From a virus, in IMG/VR virus record IMGVR_UViG_3300035085_000003, positions 1 through 30,587 of that record: a stretch of 30,587 nucleotides of DNA, one strand, 5' to 3'. The first letter of the stretch is position 1. Each line of letters opens with the position of its first letter. The notes below the pieces were generated by a model, which was not told the origin of the DNA, made no database searches, and saw only the letters and a program-made list of their open reading frames with translations. Position numbers and translations under genes: made by a program. Positions 5,573-12,465 of the stretch are shown one piece after another.

Positions 5573-6180
5573 GCGCCGTTCTCAAACCCCGCCGCGAGCG
5601 CCGCTGCCGCGTATGCAGCGAGATGTTCCGCCCGTTCAATACGATTCAGCCAGTCTGTGCGACTCCGAAATGCGCGCTCGAGTGGGCGCGACGGTTGAAG
5701 GCGAAGAAGCTGCGCAAGGAAGTGCGAGCGGGTCTCGTGAAGCTGCGGACGGTCAGCGACTGGACGAAGCTCGCGCAGGCCGAGTTCAACCGTTTCGTGA
5801 GACTGCGAGATGAAGGCTTGCCGTGTATCTCGTGCGGAGCCTCGAGCCCGCCGAATCTGCATGGTGGAGCGTGGGATTGTGGTCACTATCGCTCGGTCGG
5901 CGCGGCGCCTGAGCTCCGATTCGACGAGCGCAACGCGGCGCGGCAATGCAAATCATGCAATAGCGGCACACGGCGCGGTGGGAGATACGTCATGCCGGCG
6001 GAGCGCGCTACAACCATCCGCGCGATGTACCGCACGATGCTCATTCAGCGGATTGGTCTCGCGACGGTCGAGTGGTTGGAGGGTCCGCACGAGCCGAAGC
6101 GCTACCGCGTCGATGACCTGATTGCGATTCGCGACTTGTATCGCACCAAGTGGCGACAGTTGCTGGAGCTGAGGAAGTGA
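5569..6180 (+). CDS. ninG: NinG (Rap) recombination protein
   Basis: The 203-residue product matches the NinG family throughout. It has an N-terminal knuckle C13-x2-C16 with C30 and C35, a basic helix (ARRLKAKKLRKEVR), the conserved block around residues 70-90 (AEFNRFVRLRD, then PCISCG), the hallmark GGAWDCGHYRSVGAAPELRF (99-118), C127-x2-C130-N, and near the C-terminus RIGLATVEWLEGPHEP. In lambda, NinG/Rap is a Holliday-junction-type endonuclease that helps RecBCD-dependent phage-plasmid recombination. The ATG at 5569 overlaps the upstream stop (ATGA), and the 24 earlier in-frame residues lie inside the loader-like gene. Confidence 0.93.
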   Translation: MSAVLKPRRERRCRVCSEMFRPFNTIQPVCATPKCALEWARRLKAKKLRKEVRAGLVKLRTVSDWTKLAQAEFNRFVRLRDEGLPCISCGASSPPNLHGGAWDCGHYRSVGAAPELRFDERNAARQCKSCNSGTRRGGRYVMPAERATTIRAMYRTMLIQRIGLATVEWLEGPHEPKRYRVDDLIAIRDLYRTKWRQLLELRK

Positions 6181-6182
6181 AC

Positions 6183-6374
6183 GTGCGCCGTGAGAGTTTG
6201 ATCATATGGCGTCGCTCTGGTTTTGGCAGCCGGCGACTCGTCCACGTTCTTGATTCCGGCGCCGATGATTTGGCGCCATCGCGGGCATGGTTTCCGCCAC
6301 CGCAGTATCGGGATCTGCGCGCCTCCAAGTTTCATCCAGCTTGGCGCTGGAAAATGTGGGGGTATGGCGCATGA
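6183..6374 (+). CDS. Small basic tryptophan-rich protein between NinG and DUF1367
   Basis: A 63-residue protein read from GTG at 6183, which has GAGGAA six bases upstream; GTG at 6177 overlaps the NinG stop but is too close to that site. The product is basic and rich in Trp and Arg (VRRESLIIWRRSGFGSRRLV, and HPAWRWKMWGYG at the end). It is not recognised. Its stop overlaps the ATG of the next gene (ATGA), placing it in the nin-like cluster of small recombination/regulation genes. Confidence 0.55.
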   Translation: MRRESLIIWRRSGFGSRRLVHVLDSGADDLAPSRAWFPPPQYRDLRASKFHPAWRWKMWGYGA

Positions 6375-6826
6375 CTCGCCTTTACCTCGTCAAGACAGGT
6401 GCTGGCGAGCTAGTGGGCTGGGATCAGCATGACCTGGCGTATCTCACAAAGCTCGGCGCTGGCGAGCCACTCGAATGCGACACGCGTAAAGCCCGTCACC
6501 CCGAGCACCATCGAAAATTCTTCGCGCTCCTACAGCAAGCATTCGTGAACCAAGAGAAGTACCGCAACCTCACGGATCTCCTGATCGCGCTCAAGCTCAA
6601 GACCGGCTGGTATGACGAACACATTACGGCCGAAGGGAAACTGGTCTATGTGCCGAAATCGATTTCCTTCGCGCGCATGGGGCAGGAGGAATTCGAGGCA
6701 TTCTATAAGGCCGCGATTATTGCGCTCGCCGAGCTGACGGATTCAGAGCAAGTAACGGCCGAGGCTGATTCCATCATCGCCCACGACTTCGCCGGCCAGC
6801 CGCTGGAGGATTTGCCGATTGGGTAA
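6371..6826 (+). CDS. DUF1367 family phage protein
   Basis: A 151-residue protein resembling the DUF1367 family, small proteins common in the nin-like region of lambda-related phages. The supporting block is around residues 40-60 (ARHPEHHRKFFALLQQAF), followed by LTDLLIALKLKTGWYDEHIT and LVYVPKSISFARMGQEEFEA. The first 35 residues contain a near repeat (LVKTGAGEL and LTKLGAGEP), also visible as a repeated GCTGGCGAGC in the DNA. GGGGG precedes the ATG by eight bases. The biochemical role of the family is not known to me. About 165 non-coding bases follow. Confidence 0.75.
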   Translation: MTRLYLVKTGAGELVGWDQHDLAYLTKLGAGEPLECDTRKARHPEHHRKFFALLQQAFVNQEKYRNLTDLLIALKLKTGWYDEHITAEGKLVYVPKSISFARMGQEEFEAFYKAAIIALAELTDSEQVTAEADSIIAHDFAGQPLEDLPIG

Positions 6827-6992
6827 TCAATCACACAAAGGTGCCGCACGGGTCTTCCACCAGGCGAGCGGTGGCGTCAGGTCGATAGGGTCGATGCTCA
6901 TGGCGGTCGGCGCCGCCTGTAACGCAGGTTGATACAGCCGCTAAATCGATTCGACCACCGCAACGATTTTTAACACGCCGTAGGAGGCGAAC
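6827..6992 (+). promoter_or_regulatory. Structured intergenic region before the late-regulator genes
   Basis: I find no convincing gene here. CCACC (6857-6861) can pair with GGTGG (6870-6874), while GCGGTGG (6868-6874) can instead pair exactly with CCACCGC (6955-6961). A small hairpin, CCTG with CAGG, lies at 6916-6928, and a five-T run starts at about 6966. The two pairings exclude each other, as in attenuators, but the T-run follows the second arm by several bases, so terminator activity is uncertain. The region ends in AGGAGG before the next ATG. Confidence 0.35.
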
Positions 6993-7298
6993 ATGGACCG
7001 CAATTACGCAGGACCGATTCAAGCAGGGGCGAGTCAGCCGCGCGAGCCGCAGATTCTGGAGGGAATCTTGGACCGCCAGGGCAGCCATGCCGCGACATTG
7101 CAGAACGTCCGTCAGCGCCTTTCGGATCTCGCCGACCGGCTGCGTGGGCGCCCGAACGAAGTCAGCGCCAAGGACGGACCGATGCCGCCGCGCGAAGTGC
7201 CCTCGAATACCGTGCGCAAGTTCGAGATGGTGACCGAGGATATCGGGCAGTACATCGCGCAGATCGAGGCGCAAATCTCGCGGATCGAAGCGCTCTGA
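6993..7298 (+). CDS. Unrecognised 101-aa coiled-coil protein
   Basis: The start has a strong ribosome site, AGGAGG five bases upstream. The protein has a disordered N-terminus (residues 1-20, rich in Gly, Pro and Gln), a helix around residues 21-52 (LEGILDRQGSHAATLQNVRQ, then RLSDLADRLRG), a proline-rich hinge and a final helix (FEMVTEDIGQYIAQIEAQIS) with heptad-like spacing, so it probably oligomerises. It is the first gene after a non-coding stretch and is followed by the late-regulator candidate. Confidence 0.65.
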   Translation: MDRNYAGPIQAGASQPREPQILEGILDRQGSHAATLQNVRQRLSDLADRLRGRPNEVSAKDGPMPPREVPSNTVRKFEMVTEDIGQYIAQIEAQISRIEAL

Positions 7299-7393
7299 TG
7301 ACTTTCGGGCCGCGGTCGGAACGTGCCTCGCTGTTTCCGGCAGCTTGGATAGATCCGTCTGGCCGCGGCCCGATTTTGAGGGAGATATGGTAG
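7298..7393 (+). CDS. Possible 31-aa coupling peptide
   Basis: An ATG overlapping the previous stop (TGATG) opens 31 codons, starting MTFGPRSERASLFPAAWIDP and ending ILREIW. It ends seven bases inside the start of the next gene, so ribosomes finishing it would be placed on the next start. It fills a gap of about 90 bases in an otherwise gapless region. There is no other evidence of coding. Confidence 0.35.
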   Translation: MTFGPRSERASLFPAAWIDPSGRGPILREIW

Positions 7394-7788
7394 CCATTCT
7401 GCATGAGACCGTACTCGAAAAGTGGCTGACCTGGGCGCCGATCGGCCGTGGTCACGAGCTGCTCGAGCACTGGGCCCTTTACCGCCGTGACTCGACGCGG
7501 GACGGTCTGAAAGAAGGGCCGGACAAAATGCCGTGGCGCGAGGCGCTGGACAAGGCTCACGATTCAGAGCCCGAGTGGTTGGTGCAAGTCGACCGCGGCA
7601 TCGGCGAGCTCGTCCGTATCAACGAGGTCTATGAGCGGATTGCGAAGCGCTTCTGGCTCGACAACCAAGCCGTTTGGGAAGTTGCGGCCAAGGTCGGGCG
7701 GACGACTGGGTTTACGGCGCTATCCATCCAGGCGACCTGTGACCATATCGATCGAAGAGTTGCGCCGAAAGTCAGGCTGAGGGCATAA
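7387..7788 (+). CDS. Candidate late-gene regulator (Q-like position)
   Basis: A 133-residue protein started at ATG 7387, with GAGG and GGAG just upstream. The N-terminal half is tryptophan-rich (VLEKWLTWAP, LLEHWALYRRD). The C-terminal part holds a plausible HTH-type helical pair (residues 80-121, VYERIAKRFWLD, NQAVWEVAAKVGRTTGFTAL). It lies between the nin-like genes and a strong terminator, the place of Q antiterminators in lambda-like phages, whose lengths are often similar. I recognise no specific Q-family motif, so the call rests on position, size and the helical, basic C-terminus. Another DNA-binding regulator is equally possible. Confidence 0.4.
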   Translation: MVAILHETVLEKWLTWAPIGRGHELLEHWALYRRDSTRDGLKEGPDKMPWREALDKAHDSEPEWLVQVDRGIGELVRINEVYERIAKRFWLDNQAVWEVAAKVGRTTGFTALSIQATCDHIDRRVAPKVRLRA

Positions 7789-7843
7789 TTGGGTCGCCAG
7801 GCGGGCGTTTCGCTCGCCCTGAAGAAACGCAAATCTACTAGTG

Positions 7844-7877
7844 ACGGCCCGCCATATGTGCGGGCCGTTTGTTTTTG
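7844..7877 (+). terminator. Strong intrinsic terminator after the Q-like gene
   Basis: ACGGCCCGC (7844-7852) and GCGGGCCGT (7860-7868) form a perfect nine-base stem with a seven-base loop, followed by TTGTTTTTG. A weaker hairpin precedes it (GGCGGGCG near 7799 with CGCTCGCC). Its place just after the late-regulator candidate matches the lambda tR' arrangement, where Q lets polymerase read through into late genes. Confidence 0.85.
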
Positions 7878-7984
7878 TGCTTTTAGAAAAACCCAAGCCC
7901 TGCCTTAACCGGCATCTTGGTCGGCAGATGTGAAGGTTGTCGTCCGAGACGACGGGTCCGCATTTTCTTCACAAAGGGACGTTG

Positions 7985-8041
7985 ATGCGCAACCGCCGCC
8001 CACCAAAAAGGCGCGATGATTCTGCTCGTCTGTCGTTATGA
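7985..8041 (+). CDS. 18-aa basic leader peptide
   Basis: AAGGGA lies five bases before an ATG that encodes MRNRRPPKRRDDSARLSL. Its TGA overlaps the ATG of the GIY-YIG-like gene. That downstream gene has no good ribosome site of its own, so the leader probably provides translational coupling. Five of the first nine residues are basic. It could be a regulatory leader or simply a loading device. Confidence 0.4.
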   Translation: MRNRRPPKRRDDSARLSL

Positions 8042-8325
8042 ATTCATTTTACGTGTACGTCATTCAGGAAGTGAAGGCATCCGCCACCGCCCCGATTAAG
8101 ATCGGTGTGTCGAATGACGTAGAACGCAGATTCGGCGCATTGCAAACATCCAATCCGCGGCAGTTAGCCCTAAAGGCGAAGTTTGGTCCGATGGACAGGG
8201 CGGGGGCATACGCACTCGAACGTCATTTGCAGAGCAGTCTTAAAAACTTCCATTTGCGCGGCGAGTGGTATAGCGGCAAGGCCCTGAAACTCATTTTCGC
8301 GGCGGGCCGAAAGCAAGCCGCGTAG
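8038..8325 (+). CDS. GIY-YIG-like nuclease, T5orf172/MUG113 type
   Basis: A 95-residue single-domain protein resembling the compact GIY-YIG relatives of the T5orf172/MUG113 type. The first strand is FYVYVIQ (residues 4-10, in place of GIY). The second is PIKIGVSNDVERRFGALQTS (19-38, in place of YIG plus the catalytic-region Arg). ALERHLQSSLKNF (59-71) carries a Glu (E61) that could be the metal-binding acid, and GEWY (75-78) ends the fold. The GIY-YIG fold cuts DNA. Stand-alone copies in phages can be homing endonucleases or genome-defence nucleases, and the role here is unknown. Start and translation appear to depend on the overlapping leader. Confidence 0.7.
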   Translation: MNSFYVYVIQEVKASATAPIKIGVSNDVERRFGALQTSNPRQLALKAKFGPMDRAGAYALERHLQSSLKNFHLRGEWYSGKALKLIFAAGRKQAA

Positions 8326-8347
8326 TTCACCACTAACGGAGAATTTC

Positions 8348-8908
8348 ATGCGCCAATTCCTGGTGCTCGCCGTGCTTTGCCTGGCGGGCTCGCCGGTCTT
8401 TGGTCAGACATGCGCGCCCTCTATTCCCGATCCGGTGCCGGTCGATGCCTCTCGCGTGAGCTGGGCCGCAACGACCAAGAACACCAACAATAGCGACGTT
8501 CAGCCGCCCGTGACGTACACGGTCTACGAGTTCGGCGCCCGGCGCTGCACGACGCAGGTTCTGGCAGTGGGATTTGCGGGCCTTCCGGTAGGCCAGCATG
8601 TCTGGACCGTCTCAGCGAGCACCCCGAGTCTCGGCGAGGGCGAGCAGAGCGCGCGGGCGGTCAAATGGACTACCGCGCCCAGCACTCCACCCACGCCTAC
8701 CCCGACTCCCTCGCCGCCTTCGGCGCTCACCGTGACGTCAACGCGCATCGACGCCGCGGAATGGACCTGTCGCGATTCGGCCGGCGCAGTTCTCAGCTCG
8801 AACACGCGACAGGACAAGGCGCAGGAGTCCTGCACGAACCTCGCGCTCAAGAACCCCGGCAAGGTCTACGAGATGCGGCCGAGCGGCTACCGGATTCAGG
8901 CGCAGTGA
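8348..8908 (+). CDS. Secreted protein with signal peptide and Pro-Thr linker
   Basis: A 186-residue protein with GGAG before the ATG. Residues 1-20 (MRQFLVLAVLCLAGSPVFGQ) form a signal peptide: short basic start, hydrophobic core and small residues before a likely cleavage near residue 19-20. No lipobox is seen. The mature part has a beta-rich domain (about residues 35-105, with YTVYEFGARRC, GLPVGQHVWTVSA), a linker rich in Thr and Pro (STPPTPTPTPSPP) and a second small domain with two cysteines (EWTCRD, QESCTN) that could form a disulfide in the periplasm. Phage genes for exported proteins may alter the host surface. No specific family is recognised. Confidence 0.7.
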   Translation: MRQFLVLAVLCLAGSPVFGQTCAPSIPDPVPVDASRVSWAATTKNTNNSDVQPPVTYTVYEFGARRCTTQVLAVGFAGLPVGQHVWTVSASTPSLGEGEQSARAVKWTTAPSTPPTPTPTPSPPSALTVTSTRIDAAEWTCRDSAGAVLSSNTRQDKAQESCTNLALKNPGKVYEMRPSGYRIQAQ

Positions 8909-9186
8909 TTCCGACGAGGCCGGATTGGCGCGCCATAGTTCTCGCACTTCGGCGGCGCTTTGGTTCGGACCGGGCGATTTCGGTCGCTCTGACGGAGCGG
9001 GGCGAGTCAGTTCATCAGCAGACGTTGACGTACATCTTATGCAAACGCTCCGGTAGGAGCCCGTCATTTCGCGTCGGGGCGGCGCTTCTGAACCTTCACG
9101 AAGAGTACGACGAACACCCAAATTACTGCTCCGATCAAGAACAGTACCGGAAGAACAACGATTCCGAGCGCGAGCTCCATGCTTAG
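8905..9186 (+). CDS. Second Cro-like DNA-binding protein (late region)
   Basis: A GTG overlapping the previous stop (GTGA) starts a 93-residue protein whose core aligns with the Cro-like protein at 3604: DRAISVALTERGESVHQQTL against DSEIARVISEGGVDVSQPTI, and SPSFRVGAALLNLHEE against APSYELGVALKALHKK. The recognition segment differs (VHQQTLTY against VSQPTISR), so it should bind other sites. The last 25 residues are very polar (DQEQYRKNNDSERELHA) and overlap a hydrophobic antisense frame. It may control late or host genes. The paralogy is read by eye and should be tested. Confidence 0.55.
   Translation: MIPTRPDWRAIVLALRRRFGSDRAISVALTERGESVHQQTLTYILCKRSGRSPSFRVGAALLNLHEEYDEHPNYCSDQEQYRKNNDSERELHA
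9064..9180 (-). CDS. Possible antisense 38-aa membrane micro-protein
   Basis: On the strand opposite the second Cro-like gene a frame encodes MELALGIVVLPVLFLIGAVI, then WVFVVLFVKVQKRRPDAK: one long hydrophobic helix with a basic cytoplasmic-type tail. Such shape is typical of phage membrane micro-proteins. Against it, there is no clear ribosome site, it lies antisense within a rightward transcript, and antisense frames of charged sequence become hydrophobic by chance. Confidence 0.25.
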   Translation of the reverse strand: MELALGIVVLPVLFLIGAVIWVFVVLFVKVQKRRPDAK

Positions 9187-9234
9187 AGAATGCACTGCTC
9201 TCGCGCTCGGAGCAATCCCGAGGAGACATAAGGC

Positions 9235-9486
9235 GTGACGGTTCTCTCAGATCCCGACCGCGCCCAGCTCCACGCCGATTTCATGCGCGTGGCCGAAAAC
9301 ATACTCGCGCTCACGATCACCAAGGCCGAGCTGCGCTCCGCACTCAATGCGGCCGATGACTGGGCCGATACGAACGCGTCGGCTTTCAATCTCGCGATCC
9401 CGCAACCGGCTAGGGGCGTGATGAGCTCAAGGCAAAAGACGTTGCTGCTGTCCTACATCATCCTCAAACGGGCGAAGTTGCTCTAA
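9235..9486 (+). CDS. Small conserved-looking phage protein, 83 aa
   Basis: A GTG start preceded by AGGAG and AAGG. The product is helical: DPDRAQLHADFMRVAENILA, TKAELRSALNAADDWADTN, then SRQKTLLLSYIILKRAKLL. It has no signal peptide or cysteine. I have the impression of a small family found near virion genes in other phages but cannot name it. Its TAA overlaps the ATG of the following beta-rich gene (TAATG), so it is read as part of the same late module. Confidence 0.6.
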   Translation: MTVLSDPDRAQLHADFMRVAENILALTITKAELRSALNAADDWADTNASAFNLAIPQPARGVMSSRQKTLLLSYIILKRAKLL

Positions 9487-9989
9487 TGGCGACGGTCAAG
9501 GTACCTCTCGATATCGGAGCAGCACTCTTTCCGACCTCGAATCCCGCGGCGCCGACGCTCTTCCAAGGCACGAACTTCCCCGTGCAGGGACTGGCGTTCG
9601 ACGCGACCACGCAAGAAACGGCGTTCTGGATCTTCCGCGCGGCGAGCTACGGCAGCGGCAATCTCACGTTCAGCCTCTACTGGTATGCCGATACCGCGAG
9701 CTCGGGCGGGGTTGTATTCGAGGTCGCCATCGCTGCGATCACGCCCGACACCGACTCACAGGACGTGGAGACGAAGGCTTTCGCGACTGCCCAGCAGAAC
9801 AGCGATACGCATTTGGGCACGACCGGACAGCGCGTCCATCAGATGTCGATCACGATCAGTAATCTCGATTCGATCGCGGCCGATGACTACGTGGCGCTCA
9901 GGCTTCGCAGGGTTCCCGCAGATGGCAGCGACACCATGACGGGCGACGCGATTGTGGCCGATATTCAGGTCAGCTATAGCGATACCTGA
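9486..9989 (+). CDS. Beta-rich virion-type protein, 167 aa
   Basis: The sequence is dominated by short beta stretches and small residues (FWIFRAASYGSGNLTFSLYW, VVFEVAIAAITPDT, VHQMSITISNLDSIAADDYV, VALRLRRV), ending VADIQVSYSDT, a pattern typical of jelly-roll-like virion proteins. It lacks a signal peptide, so secretion is not expected. It is the first of a run of such proteins upstream of the terminase and joins the next gene by TGATG. The exact role (fibre, decoration or head surface) is not shown. Confidence 0.6.
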   Translation: MATVKVPLDIGAALFPTSNPAAPTLFQGTNFPVQGLAFDATTQETAFWIFRAASYGSGNLTFSLYWYADTASSGGVVFEVAIAAITPDTDSQDVETKAFATAQQNSDTHLGTTGQRVHQMSITISNLDSIAADDYVALRLRRVPADGSDTMTGDAIVADIQVSYSDT

Positions 9990-10726
9990 TGGCCGTTCTC
10001 GTCGACGTTACCACGGAGTCGTATTCGCGCACCGCGAGCCTCTCGCAGACGTTTTCGATGTGCGGGCACGGCGTGCGGACGGGCACCGATGGATCGCGCT
10101 CGCAAATGGTGTGCGGCATGGACAACACGTCCGGCGGCACCGACGCTCTTTCGTATCTCGTATGGGACATTCCGAGTGCATCGCTCGTCATCGTGACGGG
10201 CGAGACGGGCGGCAGCTTCCCGACGACAACGCTTGTAGCGCTCGGCACGGGAACGACGTTCTTCTGGGCGTTCACGCATGACAACGGCAGTGGGGACACG
10301 TGGGGCTACTATCGTGCGCACGACGCGAACACGTTCACGACTGCCAACCACACGCGCACACTCGCGACGACGCTGACGACGCTATGGATCGGCAATAACC
10401 GCTATAGCGAGGCGTTCTTCGGGAACCTCTGGAACATCAAGGTTTGGGATCGCGTGTTGAGCGCATCCGAACTGCTCGTCGAGTCGTACTACCGCCGCCC
10501 GATGTTCCCCTCGAGCATCAACTTCTGGTGGCCGCTCGACAATGCGAGCGACACGAATGACTACGGCGGCAATGGGCGCAATCCCACTATCGGCGGCACA
10601 CCGACCGATGCGGATGGCAGTTTCGGGCTTTGGCGCCAGAAGCGGCGGCTGATTATTCCCGCTGCCGCGGCAGCCGGGGGAACGCTGCGCAAATACAGCT
10701 TGTTGCAAATGGGGATGGGGCGATAG
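9989..10726 (+). CDS. LamG/concanavalin-like lectin-domain virion protein
   Basis: A 245-residue protein with the pattern of a LamG-type beta sandwich. Alternating strands (SYLVWDIPSASLVIVTG, FFWAFTHDNGSGDTWGYYRA) are followed by the diagnostic end of such domains: LWIGNNRYSEAFFGNLWNIK, then VWDRVLSASELLVESYYRRP. After this comes WWPLDNASDTNDYGGNGRNP, another lectin-like element. These domains often bind sugars, and in phages they occur on fibres and surface appendages. No transmembrane or signal segment is present. Start and end are set by a TGATG junction upstream and by the next gene's GTG four bases downstream of the TAG. Ligand and virion location are unknown. Confidence 0.65.
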   Translation: MAVLVDVTTESYSRTASLSQTFSMCGHGVRTGTDGSRSQMVCGMDNTSGGTDALSYLVWDIPSASLVIVTGETGGSFPTTTLVALGTGTTFFWAFTHDNGSGDTWGYYRAHDANTFTTANHTRTLATTLTTLWIGNNRYSEAFFGNLWNIKVWDRVLSASELLVESYYRRPMFPSSINFWWPLDNASDTNDYGGNGRNPTIGGTPTDADGSFGLWRQKRRLIIPAAAAAGGTLRKYSLLQMGMGR

Positions 10727-10729
10727 CGC

Positions 10730-11911
10730 GTGGCTGATAACACTGACCTAGACGCAGGCGCAGGTGGCGACAAGATCGTCACGCGCGAGATTTCGCATGG
10801 TGGCGACACCGCGAAACTGCAAGGTCAGTTCCTCATGGGCATCTCGGGCACCGAGGGCGCCTATACAGCGGGCGCTGTGGGCGGTGACGCGACCAATGGT
10901 CTAGATGTTGATGTTACGCGCTCAGCGCTTCCCACAGGCGCATCGACATCCGCAAAACAACCGGCGCTAGGCACAGCCGGCACGGCTTCGACCGACGTGA
11001 TTACGGTCCAGGGCATTGCGTCGATGACGCCAATCCTGGCCACTCTCCAGGCCTCTACCAATACGCAAGAAGTGGTGGGAGATGCCGCTCATGATGCCGC
11101 GGCAGCCGGTAATCCGCTGCTCATGGGCGCCTATGCCTCAGCTGCGGCTCCAACCGATGTTTCCGCGGACGCCGATGCCGTGCGTCTTTGGGCGCTGCGC
11201 AATGGCTCTCTAGTAGTCAACATTGCTGCGGCGGGCGCTCTTATCGGCGCGACATCGAATGCTCTCGATGTCAATATTAAGTCCAGCGCCACTCTCACAG
11301 TAGGCTCGCATGCGGTTACGAACGCGGGCACGTTCGTTGTACAGATCGATGGCAACGCGCTAACCGCATTGCAGCTCATCGATGACCCAGTTGTAGCCGA
11401 TGACGCGGCATTCACTGCGGCTTCGACCAAGGTGATGATGGCAGGCTTTGTCGCCGACGAAGCTTCAACGGACCCCGTCAATGAGGACGACGGCGGCGCG
11501 GCGAGGATGACCCTCGACCGTAAGCTGATTACGACACCGTATGTCCATGCTGCTGCTGGCGGGCATACGCCGTACAAGAATCTCGACTGTGACGAGACCG
11601 AGGACGCGATCAAAGCGAGCGCCGGCAAGCTCTTTTGGATTCATTGCATCAATCTCTCGAATGCCAAGCGCTATCTCAAGATTTACAACGATACCACGGC
11701 CAATGTGTCGGTGGGGACGACGGTCCCAGACCTCACCTTCCCGATTCCGACAATGGCCGACACGAATGGCGCTGGATTCACGATCCATTTCGGTGATGCA
11801 GGGTGCCAGTTCAGCGCTGCGATTACCGTTGCGGCCACAACTGGGTTCGCAGACAACGACACCGGTGCTCCAGGTGCAAACGAAGTGATTTTCAACGCGG
11901 GCTATCTGTGA
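10730..11911 (+). CDS. Large beta-rich structural protein, 393 aa
   Basis: The composition is Ala/Gly/Thr/Asp-rich with repeated short strands, as in phage fibre or decoration proteins. The N-terminus (TDLDAGAGGDKIVTREISHG) and the middle (ALDVNIKSSATLTVGSHAV, VVQIDGNALTALQLIDDPV) resemble proteins near virion genes in many environmental phages. The C-terminal part (LFWIHCINLSNAKRYLKIY, then GTTVPDLTFPIPTM) looks like a separate beta domain of the type used in tail-associated proteins. The GTG start lies just after the previous stop, and the next gene overlaps its end by GTGA. The precise function is not recognised. Confidence 0.6.
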   Translation: MADNTDLDAGAGGDKIVTREISHGGDTAKLQGQFLMGISGTEGAYTAGAVGGDATNGLDVDVTRSALPTGASTSAKQPALGTAGTASTDVITVQGIASMTPILATLQASTNTQEVVGDAAHDAAAAGNPLLMGAYASAAAPTDVSADADAVRLWALRNGSLVVNIAAAGALIGATSNALDVNIKSSATLTVGSHAVTNAGTFVVQIDGNALTALQLIDDPVVADDAAFTAASTKVMMAGFVADEASTDPVNEDDGGAARMTLDRKLITTPYVHAAAGGHTPYKNLDCDETEDAIKASAGKLFWIHCINLSNAKRYLKIYNDTTANVSVGTTVPDLTFPIPTMADTNGAGFTIHFGDAGCQFSAAITVAATTGFADNDTGAPGANEVIFNAGYL

Positions 11912-12075
11912 AGTACGAAGTCAAGCTCAAGTGGTCGATCGGCGAAGACAGATTTGATGCGAAGTGGTTCAAAGTCGAGGCTGAATCCGAAGACCTGGCC
12001 AAAGCGCTGGTGCTCGAGGAGCTGCACAAGACCCATCCGGACGCTGTAGTCGTCAATTTCACGATCGGGAACTAG
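11908..12075 (+). CDS. 55-aa protein, unrecognised
   Basis: A GTG overlapping the previous stop as GTGA begins a compact alpha/beta product: VKYEVKLKWSIGED, then WFKVEAESEDLAKALVLEEL, then VVVNFTIGN. A longer reading of the same frame would lie inside the upstream gene and looks non-coding. No motif is recognised. The beta-alpha-beta pattern suggests a small stable domain. Confidence 0.55.
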   Translation: MKYEVKLKWSIGEDRFDAKWFKVEAESEDLAKALVLEELHKTHPDAVVVNFTIGN

Positions 12076-12078
12076 CCC

Positions 12079-12465
12079 ATGCTTGTTCTGCTCGTCCCAG
12101 GTGTTGGGATGGGCGCGGGCCAAGCCGCTGCCGTTCCGCCCGTTCTCGTTGGTCAGATCCCGAATATCACCGTTGCCTTCAACAGTGGTGGCCCCTCGTA
12201 TGACCTCTCGGTGTATTTCACCGGAGCAACGAGCTACGCGATTGCACCCGCGGTTGAAGCAGGTTGGTCATTCAACACGACCAATGCGCAACTGGACATT
12301 GATACGGACGCGGCTGGAATGTTCGGCGCCTATATCGTCACTGCAACGAACGCCGATGGTGATACGCCGAGCAACGGCTTCTATGTAACCGTCGTCAAGG
12401 GCGGCGGAACAGCTCAGGTGAGTTTCTTGGCCTACTCATGGGAATGGAATCGGTGGCTGCACTGA
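12079..12465 (+). CDS. Ig-like/cadherin-like domain protein, 128 aa
   Basis: Residues 22-107 resemble a bacterial Ig or cadherin-like domain: an opening VLVGQIPNITVAFNSGGPSY, a Phe/Thr/Gly-rich middle, then AAGMFGAYIVTATNADGDTP and a closing strand GFYVTVV. In known putative-Ig repeats the last two strands carry this YTVTATNADG pattern. The first 20 residues (MLVLLVPGVGMGAGQAAAVP) are hydrophobic and could act as a weak signal peptide but have no basic start. Ig-like domains on phage particles often bind carbohydrate weakly. The gene sits in the run of beta-rich proteins ahead of the terminase. Confidence 0.6.
   Translation: MLVLLVPGVGMGAGQAAAVPPVLVGQIPNITVAFNSGGPSYDLSVYFTGATSYAIAPAVEAGWSFNTTNAQLDIDTDAAGMFGAYIVTATNADGDTPSNGFYVTVVKGGGTAQVSFLAYSWEWNRWLH

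Noticed and set aside
6868-6962. tRNA-like element (seven-base end stem GCGGTGG with CCACCGC)
   Set aside because: The interior does not give a proper anticodon arm or T-loop at the right distances, so only the end stem fits.
7298-7386. Late promoter between the late-regulator candidate and its neighbours
   Set aside because: No pair of -35 and -10 elements with good spacing was found here or in 7789-7843.
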